DNA of 64,000 nucleotides from Watersipora subatra (taxonomy: Eukaryota > Bryozoa > Gymnolaemata > Cheilostomatida > Watersiporidae): the NCBI RefSeq assembly GCF_963576615.1, contig NC_088715.1:58439802-58503801 (forward strand), in the 5' to 3' direction. Below, in pieces: positions 33,101-48,100 of the stretch. The notes under the pieces are model-generated. The model made no database searches, was not told the DNA's origin, and saw nothing but the letters and a program-made list of their open reading frames with translations. Position 1 is the stretch's first letter; each line of letters begins with the position of its first letter. The position numbers and the translations under genes are program-made.

Positions 33101-36100
33101 AGTTCATTTTTTGACGCGGTCTTGATAGTTCGATGAGACCATTTTTATTACAGGCAATTTCTCTCTATTCGCACAAAAAGTGTATACATAGGTGCTTCGC
33201 GTAAAAGTGTTGCTTTGCAAAAACTTGTTGGAAGCCAATATCGACTAGCTCAGCTGTGCAGAAGAGGAGTTAGGGTCAGAAGACACTGCGGAAGGTATAT
33301 AACAGCCGTAAGAATATGGAATGGTCCCAAACGAAAACAATAATCAGAACGTAACTGACTAAGCAAACGATGCTAATATTTTTGTTCTAAAAATGATAAT
33401 TTTGGTCTTAAATGTTAATTTTTGTTTTTGAATGTAGTATAAATGTCGTTAGTTTATGTCACTTGTTCCTGAACATATGTTTGTAGCATTTTAATAAATT
33501 ATTATTATATAACTTATAAATTTGTAGATTTGTAACATATTATTTGATAGCATCATTGTGGTAATATGAACTCGGCTTGCAATGGATCGATGCTCATAAC
33601 TCCTCTTCTATTGTACGTAAAAAGCTAGTTTTGGCTGCAAATTGTAGCAAACATATCAATGAGTGCCATGAGTTTTTATGCAACCTTATTAAATTTAGTT
33701 ATAAAATGAAAATTTGCCTTCAAATTTAGAATGAAATAAAAACTTGAAAGCTCCCACACAATTGCAACACGGGCTACAAGATCATCATAGGTTAATTGCA
33801 AGCAATAGATATCAACTGATAAGATACATGTATCAGCTTCCCCGTGCATATTTATGAAAAAATCTACAAGTTGGAGGTAAGTTGAGCAATTACTTTCACC
33901 CAAAGGCTTAATGTCGCTCCGCACGAAGGAGAGTACAAAATGTAGGCGACATTCAATTCGCCCTTGAAAGGGTTAAATTTTTCATCCCAATATTCTGATG
34001 AGGCGTTTGAAAAATACAACACCATTTTTTGTCTGAACGCCACCTCTAACAAAGCGTCACTGTAAGAGAAGGGTTATAAAATAGAGCGCCATGGTGTTCA
34101 CATAAAGGTTTGTCGGTATATTACTCTATATACCTATATTTAAATTGAGTTTCACAAATTATATATACCGCTACATCGTACTTGTGTCTCAGGAGCTCAT
34201 TGGACTTAATCTTGCCTTTGGTCGTCTGTTAGGACTCGTCCAATCGTTTACAGTGAATGCATTTCATTCTCAAAAAAGTTGAAAATAGTCTAAAACAATT
34301 TTAGCTTTTATGTAAGGTATGGTTAAAATCTATCCGACCGGACTTTGACTCTCTTGAGAGGAACTGTGTTTTTCATCAATGTTGAGGCGTGTGTATACCG
34401 ACTCACACTCCAATATAAACACAAATTTTTCTGTTTCAGCCGGGTTTTTCTGTAGTGAAGACGAGCTACAGACAAGTTGCACCTAATGTCAATATTATAA
34501 CCCAGCCTACTTCCGATTTGAGACCCAAGACACCGGGTGAGTCTCACCTCCAAGGCTATACTTGTAACTTAAACAAGTTTTTCCTTTACATCTATCATAT
34601 ATTCTCTAGGGTGTGAATACTAGTCAGAATGTTCTAGAACAATTGTAGACGAGCATAGTCAGGGATTTAATTCAGCAAATGTCGATGGAAGTGGGTGACA
34701 ATACGAAATAACTTACTTGGTTATTAAATATAGCTCTAGAGTGCTGGGTATTATATATGGTTCTAGAGTGCTGGGTATTATATATGGTTTTAGAGTGCTG
34801 GATATTATATATGGCTCTATATATAATAATAAGGACTCTTGCCTGCTGGGCAAGAGTACTTCTTGACCAACAATTTTTTTTGGGTTTCGGGTTTGTTGAT
34901 ACGGGTTTCATGTCTGAAATTTCCAAACCTCAGACATCATCTTAAAATTTACAATGCAATTATAATTCTATTCAATTTGTTTATTATTTTGTACTATTTT
35001 TTATCGACCGATATTCGTGCTCACAGCGTTAACAGGCGGCTTGTTAAACAGTGCTCATAGCGCATGGCGCAATAGATCAAGTTTTTGTCCACTCTACTCG
35101 ACGGATTCGTGTACCAAAACCTGAACTCGCAAGTCAAAACCCGAATTCGCAAGATTGAAATACTCAAAATTTCTATTACCCGAGATTCGAGAGAAGAGAA
35201 ACCCGCGAGTCTCATTACCCACACCCAGCACTAGTATAGAACATTGAATAAACTCATCATTGGCTCAGCTATTCATCTCAGTATATCCTTTGTTCCACAA
35301 ATTCTTGCTCAGTTTTGGACAACTCCAAATAGATATTTCAATAATCAAAATTATATGAATAGTGTAGGTTGAAAGATGAATACTTTGGCGTAATTATTGT
35401 TCCTTTTGTTATACAGTTGTCATACGAACACCTGTGGCTCCCTCCTCAAATGTGACCATCATGAAACCTGCTTCAACTGCGGACATTACTAATCCACCTC
35501 CGCCTACGGCCATGATGACTGCTCCCACCATGCATGAATTGTATGTAGGCCTTGCTTATGTCTAGCTGGGGCTTCTTGATATGGCGATTTAACTGTTGGT
35601 TGGCAATTTTAAAGATAGACAATTTGAAAATTGCCACTATGTAAAGTGATATCACCAATCAAATAAACGATATAATCGTGTAATGGCGATTTATCTCACA
35701 CCTGATGATTTTTAGAGTGAGTGATAAGGGAACTAAAACAGAGGGTCTTCTAGTCTTATAATAAGATCTTTGCATGGCCTTCCACCCACATGGGTATTCA
35801 GGAAATAAATTTATAATTATCATGAACACAAAACAGTTTTTTAAATTAAAATATATAAATAAATGTTAAAAAAAATTTAAATTTTTTTTACATAATAATA
35901 GTATTGATGTATCGCGATTTGTCTATAAATAGATGAATCGCGATATATTGCGATTCGATATTGCAAATTTACAATATCGATATTGTCTAGTGATTTTTGG
36001 AAATCAACAAGCTCTAATAGTAACATGATGCAGCTAGTGAATAGTGGTTTGAGAAGTTTTAGAGAATATTTTATTGCGGCTTTTCTGTTTTATGGCTACT

Positions 36101-39100
36101 GTGTGTTAGTTCATCATTGAAATATTTATGTTGTGAATATAGACACCGCTTGGTATTTCACTAAAGTAATTCATGTTTGAAGAAAGTTGTATCATTTTAG
36201 TGAGCTTTAGGTGCATCTCTTACTGTATTTTGTTTGTTTCTTATGACAGCTCTGTCCCACCACCAGCTCCAGTAGCACCCACGAACTTTCTTCCTCAGTT
36301 CCGTCCTGCCCAACCAGTTTTTATGCAGCAGCAACCTACAGGTCCTGTCATGGGAATGACGAATGTCCCTCCTCCGGCAGTCAGAGTTGGGCCACCTCAG
36401 TCCATGAACCTCCCACCCCCAGGCATGCCTCCTCCAGGTAAGCCGTGCACTAGGGCAAGAAAAGCGTGGCTGATACTAGCTGGAAGGATCACTGTTGATT
36501 GGAGGTAGTTGCGAGTTATCTTACTAATGCACTGGAACATCTACTTACGAAAGATTCTACATAAAAAGTTTTTGAGAAAAGTTTACGAAACGAAATTTAA
36601 GAGAAAAAGTTACGAAACGTCTTTGAGTAAAAATTTGGCTTAGGCTTTCGAATGATTTTCTCAGATACGAAAGGCCTTTCGATATACAATGCGCCTGCCT
36701 CAGTTTCATATGCTAGTAAAAGTCAGCAAGCCAGAAATGTGTCGTTTTGATTCGCTGTATAATTTGAAGTTATCGTATGTCACGTAAAGGGTAGGACAGT
36801 TTTATTTTTCTAGCTATTCAAGTTCTACATTTCCTGTATGACAGTTTTTTCATGTAAATAAATTTTTGTTTGTGGCGATGTAAATAAATTTTTTACTTGA
36901 CTCTTAAAACATTTATTCTGAGCAAAACAAAACCGAGACAACAAAGCCCACTTCTTCTGACCGTCTGACCACCAAAACCCACTTTTTCTGATCGTTTTCC
37001 TCCGACTTCTCGCGACCTTTGCGTAGTCTCGTCTTGACTGCCAATGCCAAAGGTAAACGAAAATACCGCTTTTAGTTTTCATCCGTCATTTCTCTGTTCT
37101 TCTGTCCATGTAGACTCTTTTTATTCATTTTGTGGTAATATAATTCTAACATGTGTTTCTTATACGTTTAAACCGACGCAATTTGCCACACTGGTATTAT
37201 TTCAACAACCCATGGACTTGTTCATTGAGATCAATTGTCATTGATGCATGTTTGTCATTGATGCATGTGAAGGTGCATTCTTGAGTTTATAATCCGATTC
37301 GTGTTTAAAGATGAACTTGCACAACTTTTTATATTATTTTATTTTTTCCATCATTCTATATATTATTTTTCTATCATTTGCGATGGTTTTGGAGGTTTGA
37401 GATTATCTGAATGCCAGGATGTTTCAAAATAAATTGATAAAACTTGATCACGATTAAAACTCTCAGACAGAAATTATCTACAAAATTTCATCACTAGACG
37501 TTATTGTAGCGATAGTTGTTATTGGCTATTGTGTTCAAGTTGCAGCGTTACGTGTCTCTATTCTGTCGGTCTCTTTGCAATTATAGATGTCATAATCTCA
37601 CTTTTGCTTGATCTGAGCGTTTTAACTGCGATCAAGTTTTATTGATTTTAATCTTAAAACATCCTGACAGTCAGATCACCTCAGACATCAATCCAATCGT
37701 AACTGATAGAGAAATACTAATACTTTCTGATAAAACCTACTAAAATTTTGTGCCAGATCATCTTTAAGAAGCTGGTTTCCAGGAACAAGAATGAGATTTG
37801 AAACCAAATATTTTTTGGTGACGCTGCAGACACCTGCAGGCACCGAGCATATGTGTCTGTTAGGGCACCGAGCATACGTGTTTGTTAAGGCACCGAGCAT
37901 ATGTGTCTGTTAGGGCACCGAGCATATGTGTCTGTTAAGGCACCGAGCATATGTGTCTGTTAAGGCACCGAGCATATGTGTCTGTTAGGGCACCGAGCAT
38001 ACGTGTTTGTTAAGGCACCGAGCATATGTGTCTGTTAGGGCACCGAGCATATGTGTCTGTTAAGGCACCGAGCATACGTGTCTGTTAGGGCACCGAGCAT
38101 ATGTGTCTGTTAAGGCACTGAGCATATGTGTCTGTTAAGGCACCGAGCATATGTGTCTGTTAAGGCACCGAGCATACGTGTCTGTTAGGGCACCGAGCAT
38201 ATGTGTCTGTTAAGGCACCGAGCATATGTGTCTGTTAAGACACTGAGCATATGTGTCTGTTAAGGCACCGAGCATATGTGTCTGTTAAGGCACCGAGCAT
38301 ACGTGTCTGTTAGGGCACCGAGCATATGTGTCTGTTAAGGCACCGAGCATATGTGTCTGTTAAGGCACCGAGCATATGTGTCTGTTAAGGCACCGAGCAT
38401 ATGTGTCTGTTAAGACACTGAGCATATGTGTTTGTTAAAGCACTGAGCATATGTGTCTGTTAAGTTTGGATAAAATCAACCCAAAGTGGAAATACATAAA
38501 ATTCTTAGGGACTAACAGACAGACAATGGGATTGATTAATATATATTATTTTGTTAATTAAATTTTTTATATATATGTGTTTTGTTTTTATGGAGTTTCA
38601 TGTAAAGCATTTTTTTTAACCTTTTTTGTAAATACTAGAAACATTTTTTGTTTTTCAGTTTTCTAAAGACTGAAAAACGTATGTCTTATGAGAATATTTG
38701 CAATGGTGATAACATATGAAGCAGATACTAAAACAGTTTAACTTTACATGTTGAGGTGTAACTTTGAGCCTCTGTCAAAGGTCTGTAAACATGCTGGTTT
38801 AAACATAGCTTTTGCTGGCCGGATTAGATGCATTCAATCCTGAGGCTCAGGCAGGTCACACACCATACGCACACCAGCTGATCAGTTCTTGCTTTCTAGA
38901 TTTCCACAATAATTGTGACCTAAGTTGTATTGTAAAAGACTGTCAAAGCGTTAATGATGACCTTGCTTAGCTTCTGATTATACGCTAAAGTTGTCCTCTT
39001 ATTTCAAAATTGAGTTCATCACAAAAATATCTGAAAATGTTTTGGGTGCTTTTAGATTTTTTTTATACTTAGATGGGTGTGTGACAAAATACAGTAGGCG

Positions 39101-42100
39101 CTCCTGCGGCGTAAATAATCTGTTTCAGAAACGTATGTGTCATAGGGAATTCACGTTATAATAACAGTAAAATACATGTAAATTGCCTAATCCGTTCCAA
39201 GATTTTTCCAAACTCATCTCTTTGGCCATGCTGTAATTTTTCACAATAAGTTGATGGAGGCTGCACATTTTTGACATTCATTTACAACGATCTGTTTTTT
39301 TCTAAACAGCGAAGTCTATTCTGCAAAGTAAAACTAATAACAAATATTTTATACGTTTACAGTAAAGCAAAACAACAGAATATTTTTACTATAAAAAGTA
39401 GTACTACTTTTTTGTCGTTTACCTGTACCCAGGGGTCAAGGTTAGAATAAAAGAGAACTTTCGACGATACTCCAACTCAGCACATTCAGATTGGTAGACT
39501 GACGCTGTAACACCTGCTGTAATCGATCGCCTATGTATTTATGAATACTTGGGCAGCAACTGTTCTGTATTTTGTCGACACATCTGACGATCTATCACGG
39601 CGAACTAAAATGTCGCAAAAGTTTTATATATAATAGATTACCTTTATACGCACATCATTTTTTTATCGCGGGTGCGGAGAGATTGAGTAACATTCAAATC
39701 AAATTTGAGAAATCGCCCAACTAGACACTTTACGTTGTATGGAATTTACGCTATGCGAGGTATACGTTATAGGAGCGTCTACTGTATTTTAAAAAGTCTA
39801 TCATAGTATCTGATCAGTGTTTGCTTAAGACTGGTTCACACTGTCACCATGTGTAGGCAAATCAATGGCATCATTGACGCAACACTGGTACGTAGGGAAA
39901 GATTGCAGCTGCCAAACCTTTCCGATAGTTTGCCGAGCATCAATGACGGCCTGTGGAATGTGTACCGCTTTAGTGATGATGATTGGCCATTCCGCCCTGC
40001 TCAATCAATATTTTCTTTCATAACAGTTGCTGCGAGACTAGTATTTTCTCGTTTCTGTGACCATATTGTAATGAGAGCACTATGCCATGCCATTTTTCTG
40101 ATGTAAATTGGGATGGGTTAGTGATTGTGTGAGCATCATTATCACTGATGGTTCCCAAAGTATTGCCTGAATAAGACCGACATGCGGTGACATAGTGTGA
40201 ACCAGCCTTTAGGAATGCGCATTTCTATAAACTTGGAGTTGTCCTCTACACGCTTCTTTCAGCGATATACAACCAACATTATGATTATTCTATCAATGAC
40301 CTACAGAAGAATCCAATAAAGCATTATAGCATATATTGAACAGATTTGTTGTACGGTGTAGGTCCTGTTATGAACATGAAACTATTTATAAAGAGCCCTG
40401 GTTACGGCATCTGCTGATGCATTGCCATACTTGCCCTCATTTGCTGTCAATGTTACCATTGGTAACTTGGGAATATCATACCCTCGATCATCTCCCCCCA
40501 ATTAGTGGTTAAATTACTGTAATTCCGCTATACAATTGTTAGAGTGAGGATTGGAACTCCAATCGCATAGCTCCGATCTGAAGGCACCCATATTGATTGG
40601 CTGGGTAGGTTAAACATTCCAAGATGGCAACCGCTATTGTAGCCGGCTGTAAAAATCAAAATGATTTTTCTGATTTTTAGGTGCGCGGTTTACAGGTCCT
40701 CCGCCTGGTTTTCCTGGTCCACCTCCAAACTTTGCGTTTAATCCTCCGCCTAGGCCAGGTTTTGGGCCTGGATTTGTGCCACCAGATGCCCGGATGCCAG
40801 GAGCTAATTCTCGAGATACCATACCTTCTGATTGGTCCCCACCAAAGATGGGAGACAGAGGAGATACGTGAGTTGTGCTAGTTAAGCTGATGCGCTTGTT
40901 GGTCGTCTGTCAGATAGCTGCTATAACTGACCCATTTGATAGTAGCTTTTCTCAGGCCCATGCGATCGTCATCTCTGCACGATACCGGCAGGTTTATTTG
41001 CTGGTTCTGTTGCAAGTAACTGTTATAAAAAGTTCATTTTATGGCCATCTCTGTCAGATATCTTCTACAGCAAGTTCTTTCGATAGTCATGTCTGTCGAA
41101 TACCTGCAATAATAGGCCCATTAGATGGTCATCTCTGTTCGGTATCTGCTATAGCAATTTCATTTGGTGGCCATTCCTATCAAATACCTGCTATAGCAAA
41201 GTTGATATCTGTCGCGCACCAGGTTGTAATTTAAAGTTTTGCACCTCTTCAATAATATTTTTGAGGATGCATGGAAGTTTACTGAAATCACCAATCCGAG
41301 TAGCCTTTCCCGTCTTGACTTTACAAGCAAATGGTCGCATATGTTTATGCAAAGGATAAGAGACTCCGGCTATCTACTTGAGAGAGATAATTTGGCTGTG
41401 ACTTTGTTCTACAAAGTATATATAGATTAAGCTCTGACTCAAAGCATTTTGAGCAGTAAAATTAATCACTAATTATTTTTAAAAAGTTGGCATTTAATAT
41501 TTTTTTAAATGTTTATTCTAACACATAGAGCAAGTCTAATTTGAGATAATTTCCCAAATGAATACATAGATGTATAAATTGTCGTTATCTCTTCTGAGGT
41601 GTTAGAACAATAAAGACAATGAATGACCTTTGCTATTTGACCGCCACTATAGGAGAAAAGCTGCAAAATAAAGCACTATGGCGCTTAAATAAAGGTTTTA
41701 TGGTAACTCTTATGAATGTTAAAGAAATATTTAGTGTGTTTAAAGAGCATAAATATAGTGTAATTAGTGAGAGAACTCTAGAGCACTCTATTTGTGTGAT
41801 TTACGAATTAACGTTGTGTCTGTATTCAGAAATACCACGTCTTACGATTTTGTACAGTATGTTGCGCAACAACGAAAATAATGAGTGGGTAGTGTTGGCT
41901 GTACACTCTGAATACATATCTGTGACAATAGAAAGTACATGCGATTACATTATCACATAATCTAAGTTACAGCTAAGTTTTACCTAAGCAATTCCTTAGG
42001 ACATAAAGGGTCAAGTCAGTGCAAGTTCTCAAGTTTGAAATGAATAACGTGAGTCCCATAGCTAACCTTAAAATATCATTTCTCACTTGCTGCTCCAAGA

Positions 42101-45100
42101 GAAAATGAAGAATAGGATTATTTTAAAAATGTATACTAGTACCCTGGTAGTCTATTGTGCTGTGAAAGATTGTCATGTGTGCTGATAAAGTACAGAGAAT
42201 AAGTAGCTGTATAACATATAGAGGTGTCTCTATTATATATACTAGTACCCTGGTAGTCTATTGTGCTGTGAAAGATTGTCATGTGTGCCAATAAAACAGA
42301 GAGAATAAGTAACAGCACCATTTTTCAGAAAGATTTGAAGGCAGTCAATTGGCACTTTGTAGAGTGTCGATCCACCAATTTAAATGTCATAAATTGGAGT
42401 CTTTATTTTGAAGGTTTACTTGCAACAAAATTCACATTACAGTTATTTGGTATCAAAAGGTTCACCATGTCTTGCTCTGCTGTGTCGTAGATGCAAGATA
42501 TGTGGAATTGTGATTACAAGCTTTTAAAAGCCCAAAAACGAACATTTAATCGCAGCCATTACGAAAACGCCGTAGTTTAGAATCTCTTTATTTCGATGGC
42601 GTACTCAAACATTGTGGTTATTGTTTTGACACGTGATGTTATCACGTGAAATAGAAGGCTCAGTATAAAAGGCTCAGTATAAAACGTTCCGTAGCACTAG
42701 TTTATGACAACCATTTCGAGTTCTACCGGAAAGCCCGTATTAAATATAGATGCTTTACAGTTTCGTTTTAGCCTGGTCTAATCATTTAGTCGTAATCTAA
42801 TCACGTGACCTATACTTCTTGCCAAATAGCTCGAACAATTCCTGCAGCATTTTTTGACTATCACAGGTGACCACTAGGCTCGTCATGTTTATCAGATGAT
42901 GATATGCACTCCTTTGAGCTAAGGTTAAAAATTAAACAAATTTTCATTGTAGGTTTGAGATATCAGTGCTCAAAGTGACAGCATTACAATGATGATGAAA
43001 TAGAAGCGTAAGGACAATAGACATGGTTTATTAAATGCGTGAAGTACATGTGTATTGGTGAAAATATTTTGACGAATGAGGTTGCATGAAAGTGTAAATA
43101 AAGCCATCGTGTTCAACTACGTCATTTGAGCTGTTTGAAAAAGAGTTCCAATCTACGACGTTTTCGTGATGGCTGCGATTAACTGTTCGTTTTTTGGCTT
43201 TTAAGAGCTTGTAATCACATTTCCACATATTTGCACCTGCAACACAGCAGAGTAAGACATGGTGAATCTTTTGTTACCAAATAAATGTGACGTGAATTTT
43301 GGTGCAAGTCAAAATTCAGCTCAAATGAATTTGGCTTACTAAACACATACTTAAAGCTAAGTTTTAATCCATATAAAAAAACTAAGTGCTTGTTTGTCAT
43401 TTATTAGTCTGTCACCCGTATGTCCAGTTATAGCGATACAGTTTTGAAAACGGAAAACCTGCTTCGCTCTGAAATTGAATTTGGAAACCCTGGTTCTGCA
43501 TACAGGCGCGCTATCCACTAAGCTACATGACCTACTTGCGATATCATTGAATAATTAGCATGCTTGAATAATTATAACGGGTTTGAATAATTATAGCCTG
43601 CTTGAAGATCATGATTGCATGAGAGATCATGATGCGTAATGATCACAAGTACAATTATTCCAAGCATTTTCAAGCTAGCTGCATGGCTTATTGAAGAAAA
43701 GGCAGACACGGCTCTTACTACAGTCAGCACTATATGAATGCCCATGCAATGGGTAACAAAATAATTACCCGATGGGTTTGAGTAACTTAGGCTAGTAACT
43801 TAAGCTAGTCTAAATCTAAATATCTACTATAATAAGAGCTGTGTCTGAAGCCAGCTTAATAGTCGTTACATTATGTGTACTGATCTCTCACACAATCATG
43901 ATTTTCAAAGGTGCTGGTAATAGCCAATAGTATTTACCCAAGCGCTGTGCATTTTGTAATCGATGTAATGAGTATGATCACAATTATTCCACTGCATCGC
44001 AATGTAGCCACTTGACCTGGTGATTTGGCCCGCCTGTCTGCAGACCTGAAAGTTCCGAGTTCAAATTCAGTGCGAAGCGCATTTTCCGTTCTTAGATTTT
44101 AATCGTTACAACTGGACACACGAATGACAGAAAGACAAACATTGAGATTCATCTATAGATTAAGACTAGCTTAAGTTACTCAAATTCATTGGGTAAAGAA
44201 ACTTAGCTATTGGCAACCAAAGTATCTGCCACTGTTTATAAGCTGTTTGAAATCTTGAGCAAATGTGTAGCATAAGAAGTTACAAATGTTTTTCAACAAT
44301 CTGTTTTAGCTATGCGTCGAGCTGGCAAGGATTTCAATTATGCATTAGCCAGACACACACAGAAATAAGCACCTTCATTTAAAAATTAGAACACTAAATT
44401 TTTTTTATTACCCATACAACGACGGGCGTTCACCTAGTCTGTTACTAAACTTAACTCTAATTTCGTCGTTGTCTTCATTTTTTATTATCTTGTTTGTATA
44501 ACTTTTAGCTAACTTTTAAAAGTTTATTCAAGCTAATTCGACGAGATTGACCGAGCAATGCTGTTTTTTGAAAGCGACCTCTCGCATATTTGGCTATTTA
44601 GTGGCCATCGAGAGCCGGCTCGTATCTCAAAGGTATCTCGTATCTCAAGACAGAAACTTTCTTGAAATTTTGCTCGTATCTTGATTTTCTCGTATGTCGA
44701 GTTATGTTCGTTTTATATTTTGCTAGTGATTGATGGAGAATAGCATGAGTTCTTTGGCACAGTTTTAGAAACATTTGTAAAATCTACCATCTCTTGACAC
44801 ATTGATCTTGAAAAGTGCTATATGCATCGATGCCGAGTTCTCCAAAAATTTGTCATTTTAATTTAAAAATTTGTCATATGGATGTAATTGATATTGATGT
44901 AAAACTTTTTATGCTCTGTTTCATTTTCTGTTCCATTGTCTCAAGATTCTAAAACAAACATCTCAAGGAGTCTGCTGTAGTTACCACTAATTTACGACTG
45001 TTTGGGTACATTTTTCTGGGGCACTATTCTATGCATCAGTGGAATGTAAGTCATTCTCCTGTGCAGCAGTGGTATTTTAGTCATTCTCCTATGCATCAGT

Positions 45101-48100
45101 GGTATGTTAGTCATTCTCCTGTGTGGCAGTAGTATTTTAGTCATTCTCCTATGCATCAGTGGTATGTTAGTCATTCTACGCATCAGTGGTATGTTAATCA
45201 TTTTCCTATGCATCAGTGGTATGTTAGTCATTCTCTTACGCATCAGTGGTATGCTAATCATTTTCCTATGCATCAGTGATATGTTAGTCATTCTCCTATG
45301 CATCAGTGGTATGTTAGTCATTCTCCTGTGTGGCAGTAGTATTTTAGTCATTCTCCTATGCATCAGTGGTATGTTAGTCATTCTCCAACGCATAAGTGGT
45401 ATGTTAATCATTTTCCTATGTATCAATGGCATGTTAGTAATTCTCTTACATGCATCAATAGTATGTTAGTCATTTTCCTATGCATTAATGCTATGACAGT
45501 CATACAGAATTATTCAATACTGTTGACCTTCATTACTAACTGAGTGTTTCTCACGCTCAACTCGTTTCTACATATGACTTGTGATTTTTTGAAATTGTCA
45601 CTTTGACTAAAATAAAATTGTAAATAATAGGAAACACTTCATGCAACGTAAATTTTATAGTGCTGGTTCTAGGATACATAAATGTAGCAGTGGCTGTAGC
45701 TCTTAGCGCAAGATTGAAGTTTGCTCCTTGAAGATCTGATACGGTTTGACCTCTTTTACAGACCTCCTCCCCGTCGTATGGCTACTCCTGAACACCCTCC
45801 AGGGGAAGGACCTCCTGGTGTGACTGATACGCCTGTCACTCGTTCAAGGTCCAGAGAGAGGGATCGTAGGGATCACAGGGAAAGGGGAGACCGAGACAGA
45901 GCAGACGGTGAAAGGGATAGAGGAGAGAGGGACAGGAGAGAGAGAGATTACAGCGGGCGAGACAGGGAAAGAGATTATGGTGAAAGGGACAGGCACAGGG
46001 AGTATGATAGGGAAAGAGAAAGAGAATACGGGGATAGAGACAGGGAAAGGGAATACGGGGATAGAGACAGGGAAAGAGAATACGGAGATCGAGACAGAGA
46101 AAGGGATGATAGGGAACGTGAGTACAATGATAGAGAATACAGAGATATGGAGATAAAGCAAGAAAAGATAGAGACGAGGGGTGAGAGAGACAGAGATCGA
46201 CGGCATCGGGATGACCGGAGAGATCGTGATCGGGAGGAGCGGCATAAAAAGCGGTAAGTTAGTTTTTAGTGCAACTCTTTCGGTCATCTTATCGGTTGTA
46301 AGCTGGCAGCTCGCGGGTCACTGCGTAAGCAGAATGATTGCTGATTGGTCATGGAATGCACTAATAGCTGGTGCTCCCTGGCCTACTGGTGGTAGAATTT
46401 GGGGACAGTATCTAATATGTGCCATTTTAGGGGAGTATACCATAAGGAATTGGTACGCTTTGGGGCTTTGAGTTAACCCCATTGCCAATACATCACACTT
46501 CTTTACAAAATTATTCAAGGTTTACACAAGTTATTCAGAATTCGACACGGCCTCATCATCAAAAAAATCTCCTGCAGTTATTTACATTGAAAAAACTCAT
46601 AACTTACCACAAGTTGTTGGTTCATCAAAGGCCTCCGAATTGATGAACATTCATGAAAACCTCTGGATGAACCCAAAAATTTATAGCTTAGCATGAATTA
46701 TGCTTAGCTTATGAATTAGCTCATATATAAATATATTATAACTGATTACAAGCTTGAGTGTACAAATACAATATTTCAAATACAAATAAAATTTTACAAA
46801 CAATTAATGGAGTAAATAGAAACAGTTTAGCCCATATGGCAGTTTTCTGACATTAAAATTAAACTAATATTCTTGATAACTAAATACTAGCGTGTAATGG
46901 TGCTCTCTGACCAGTTATTTTGGTAATAGCAGCTCTACATCGCTGTCACTGTTTTGGGTAAATGTTAAAGGCGATTCTCTCGCCACTACATGGCTGGTAA
47001 GGCAGTTATCATCTGGACTTTCCTCATGGCTCACTAGTGCAAACGGTCTGCCGGTTGGCCAAAAATTTGTGATCGTAAAGGCATTCTTTTTCCTTTTTTA
47101 AAACCGATTTATTTTCCTCGTTAGCAGCTGCAGTCACTCCTACCTCAATTTCATGACCTCCCTGAATGATTGGTGATCTTCTAGGAATGACATCCACCAC
47201 CCTTGCAGTCATTGTGCCTCCGTGTATGATGAAAAAGCTGCTTACTGTACTTATTTCACAGGGTAGATGATCAACTGTTGCGCAGTCTGCGTTTATTAGC
47301 TTTACTAAAAATGTGTCGTGCAGATTATTGGGCTCGTCTCTCACACTAAAACGAATAACGAAGCGGTAGGATAGAAAAAATAAATATTGCGTTTTACCAA
47401 AGAACTAAAGTAAAATTCAATTACTAATTTAGTTAATTGTTTTGAAAAAACTAATTACTTACCACAAGCTGTTGGTTCATCAAAGGCCTCCAAAGCAATG
47501 AATATTCGTGAAAACCTCTGAACGAAGCAAGAAATTTATAGCTTAGCATGATCGACTCGTAGTTGTCAACTAAATAGAAAACTAAACACGCTGTGTACGC
47601 ATGCAAAGGGTTAACTCTATTGCCAGCTGCAATAGAGTTAACTCTTAATAGAGAGTGATTGCGTTTTTCCGCGAGAATGCATGAAAAAGGCGATTTGCGT
47701 GAAACTTAACTCCGCGAATATTTTTATCCTGTAGGGTAATTATGTCAGTAGCGCGGTTATAGATGCTCCATTATATTATATAATTAGCTATTGGCTGGAT
47801 TTACATTTTACTATAGCTGTTCGATGTCTACCTGCACTATGCATTCAATTTCAGAGTTGTTTTCTCCTGAAAACTGAATGAAACCGAATCTTCAATTGTT
47901 ACTTCGGTTTACTCATATTGGCATTATGTACCGCATCAAACCGAGATTTGTATATTTATTAATAAATAGTAAACTAATAATTAATATTTGCAAAAAATGT
48001 TTAAGTAATGGTGAAAATTTTAATTATATTAATATTAATTAACCAATACAATTTGAAAAAGGTTATCCTCTTTAAAATTTAATGCATCAACATCAAATTG

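Noticed and set aside
33676..34052. Minus-strand frames inside the TA-flanked element in FIP1L1 intron 4
   Set aside because: I looked for DDE transposase motifs and found none. The frames are too short and interrupted to call.
44992..45469. Open frames of 121-147 codons over the 30-bp array
   Set aside because: They follow from the period being a multiple of three. The array lies in a FIP1L1 intron.
45844..46287. 147-codon antisense frame over FIP1L1 exon 9
   Set aside because: It is the complement of the Arg/Asp/Glu-rich tail coding sequence and has no independent support.
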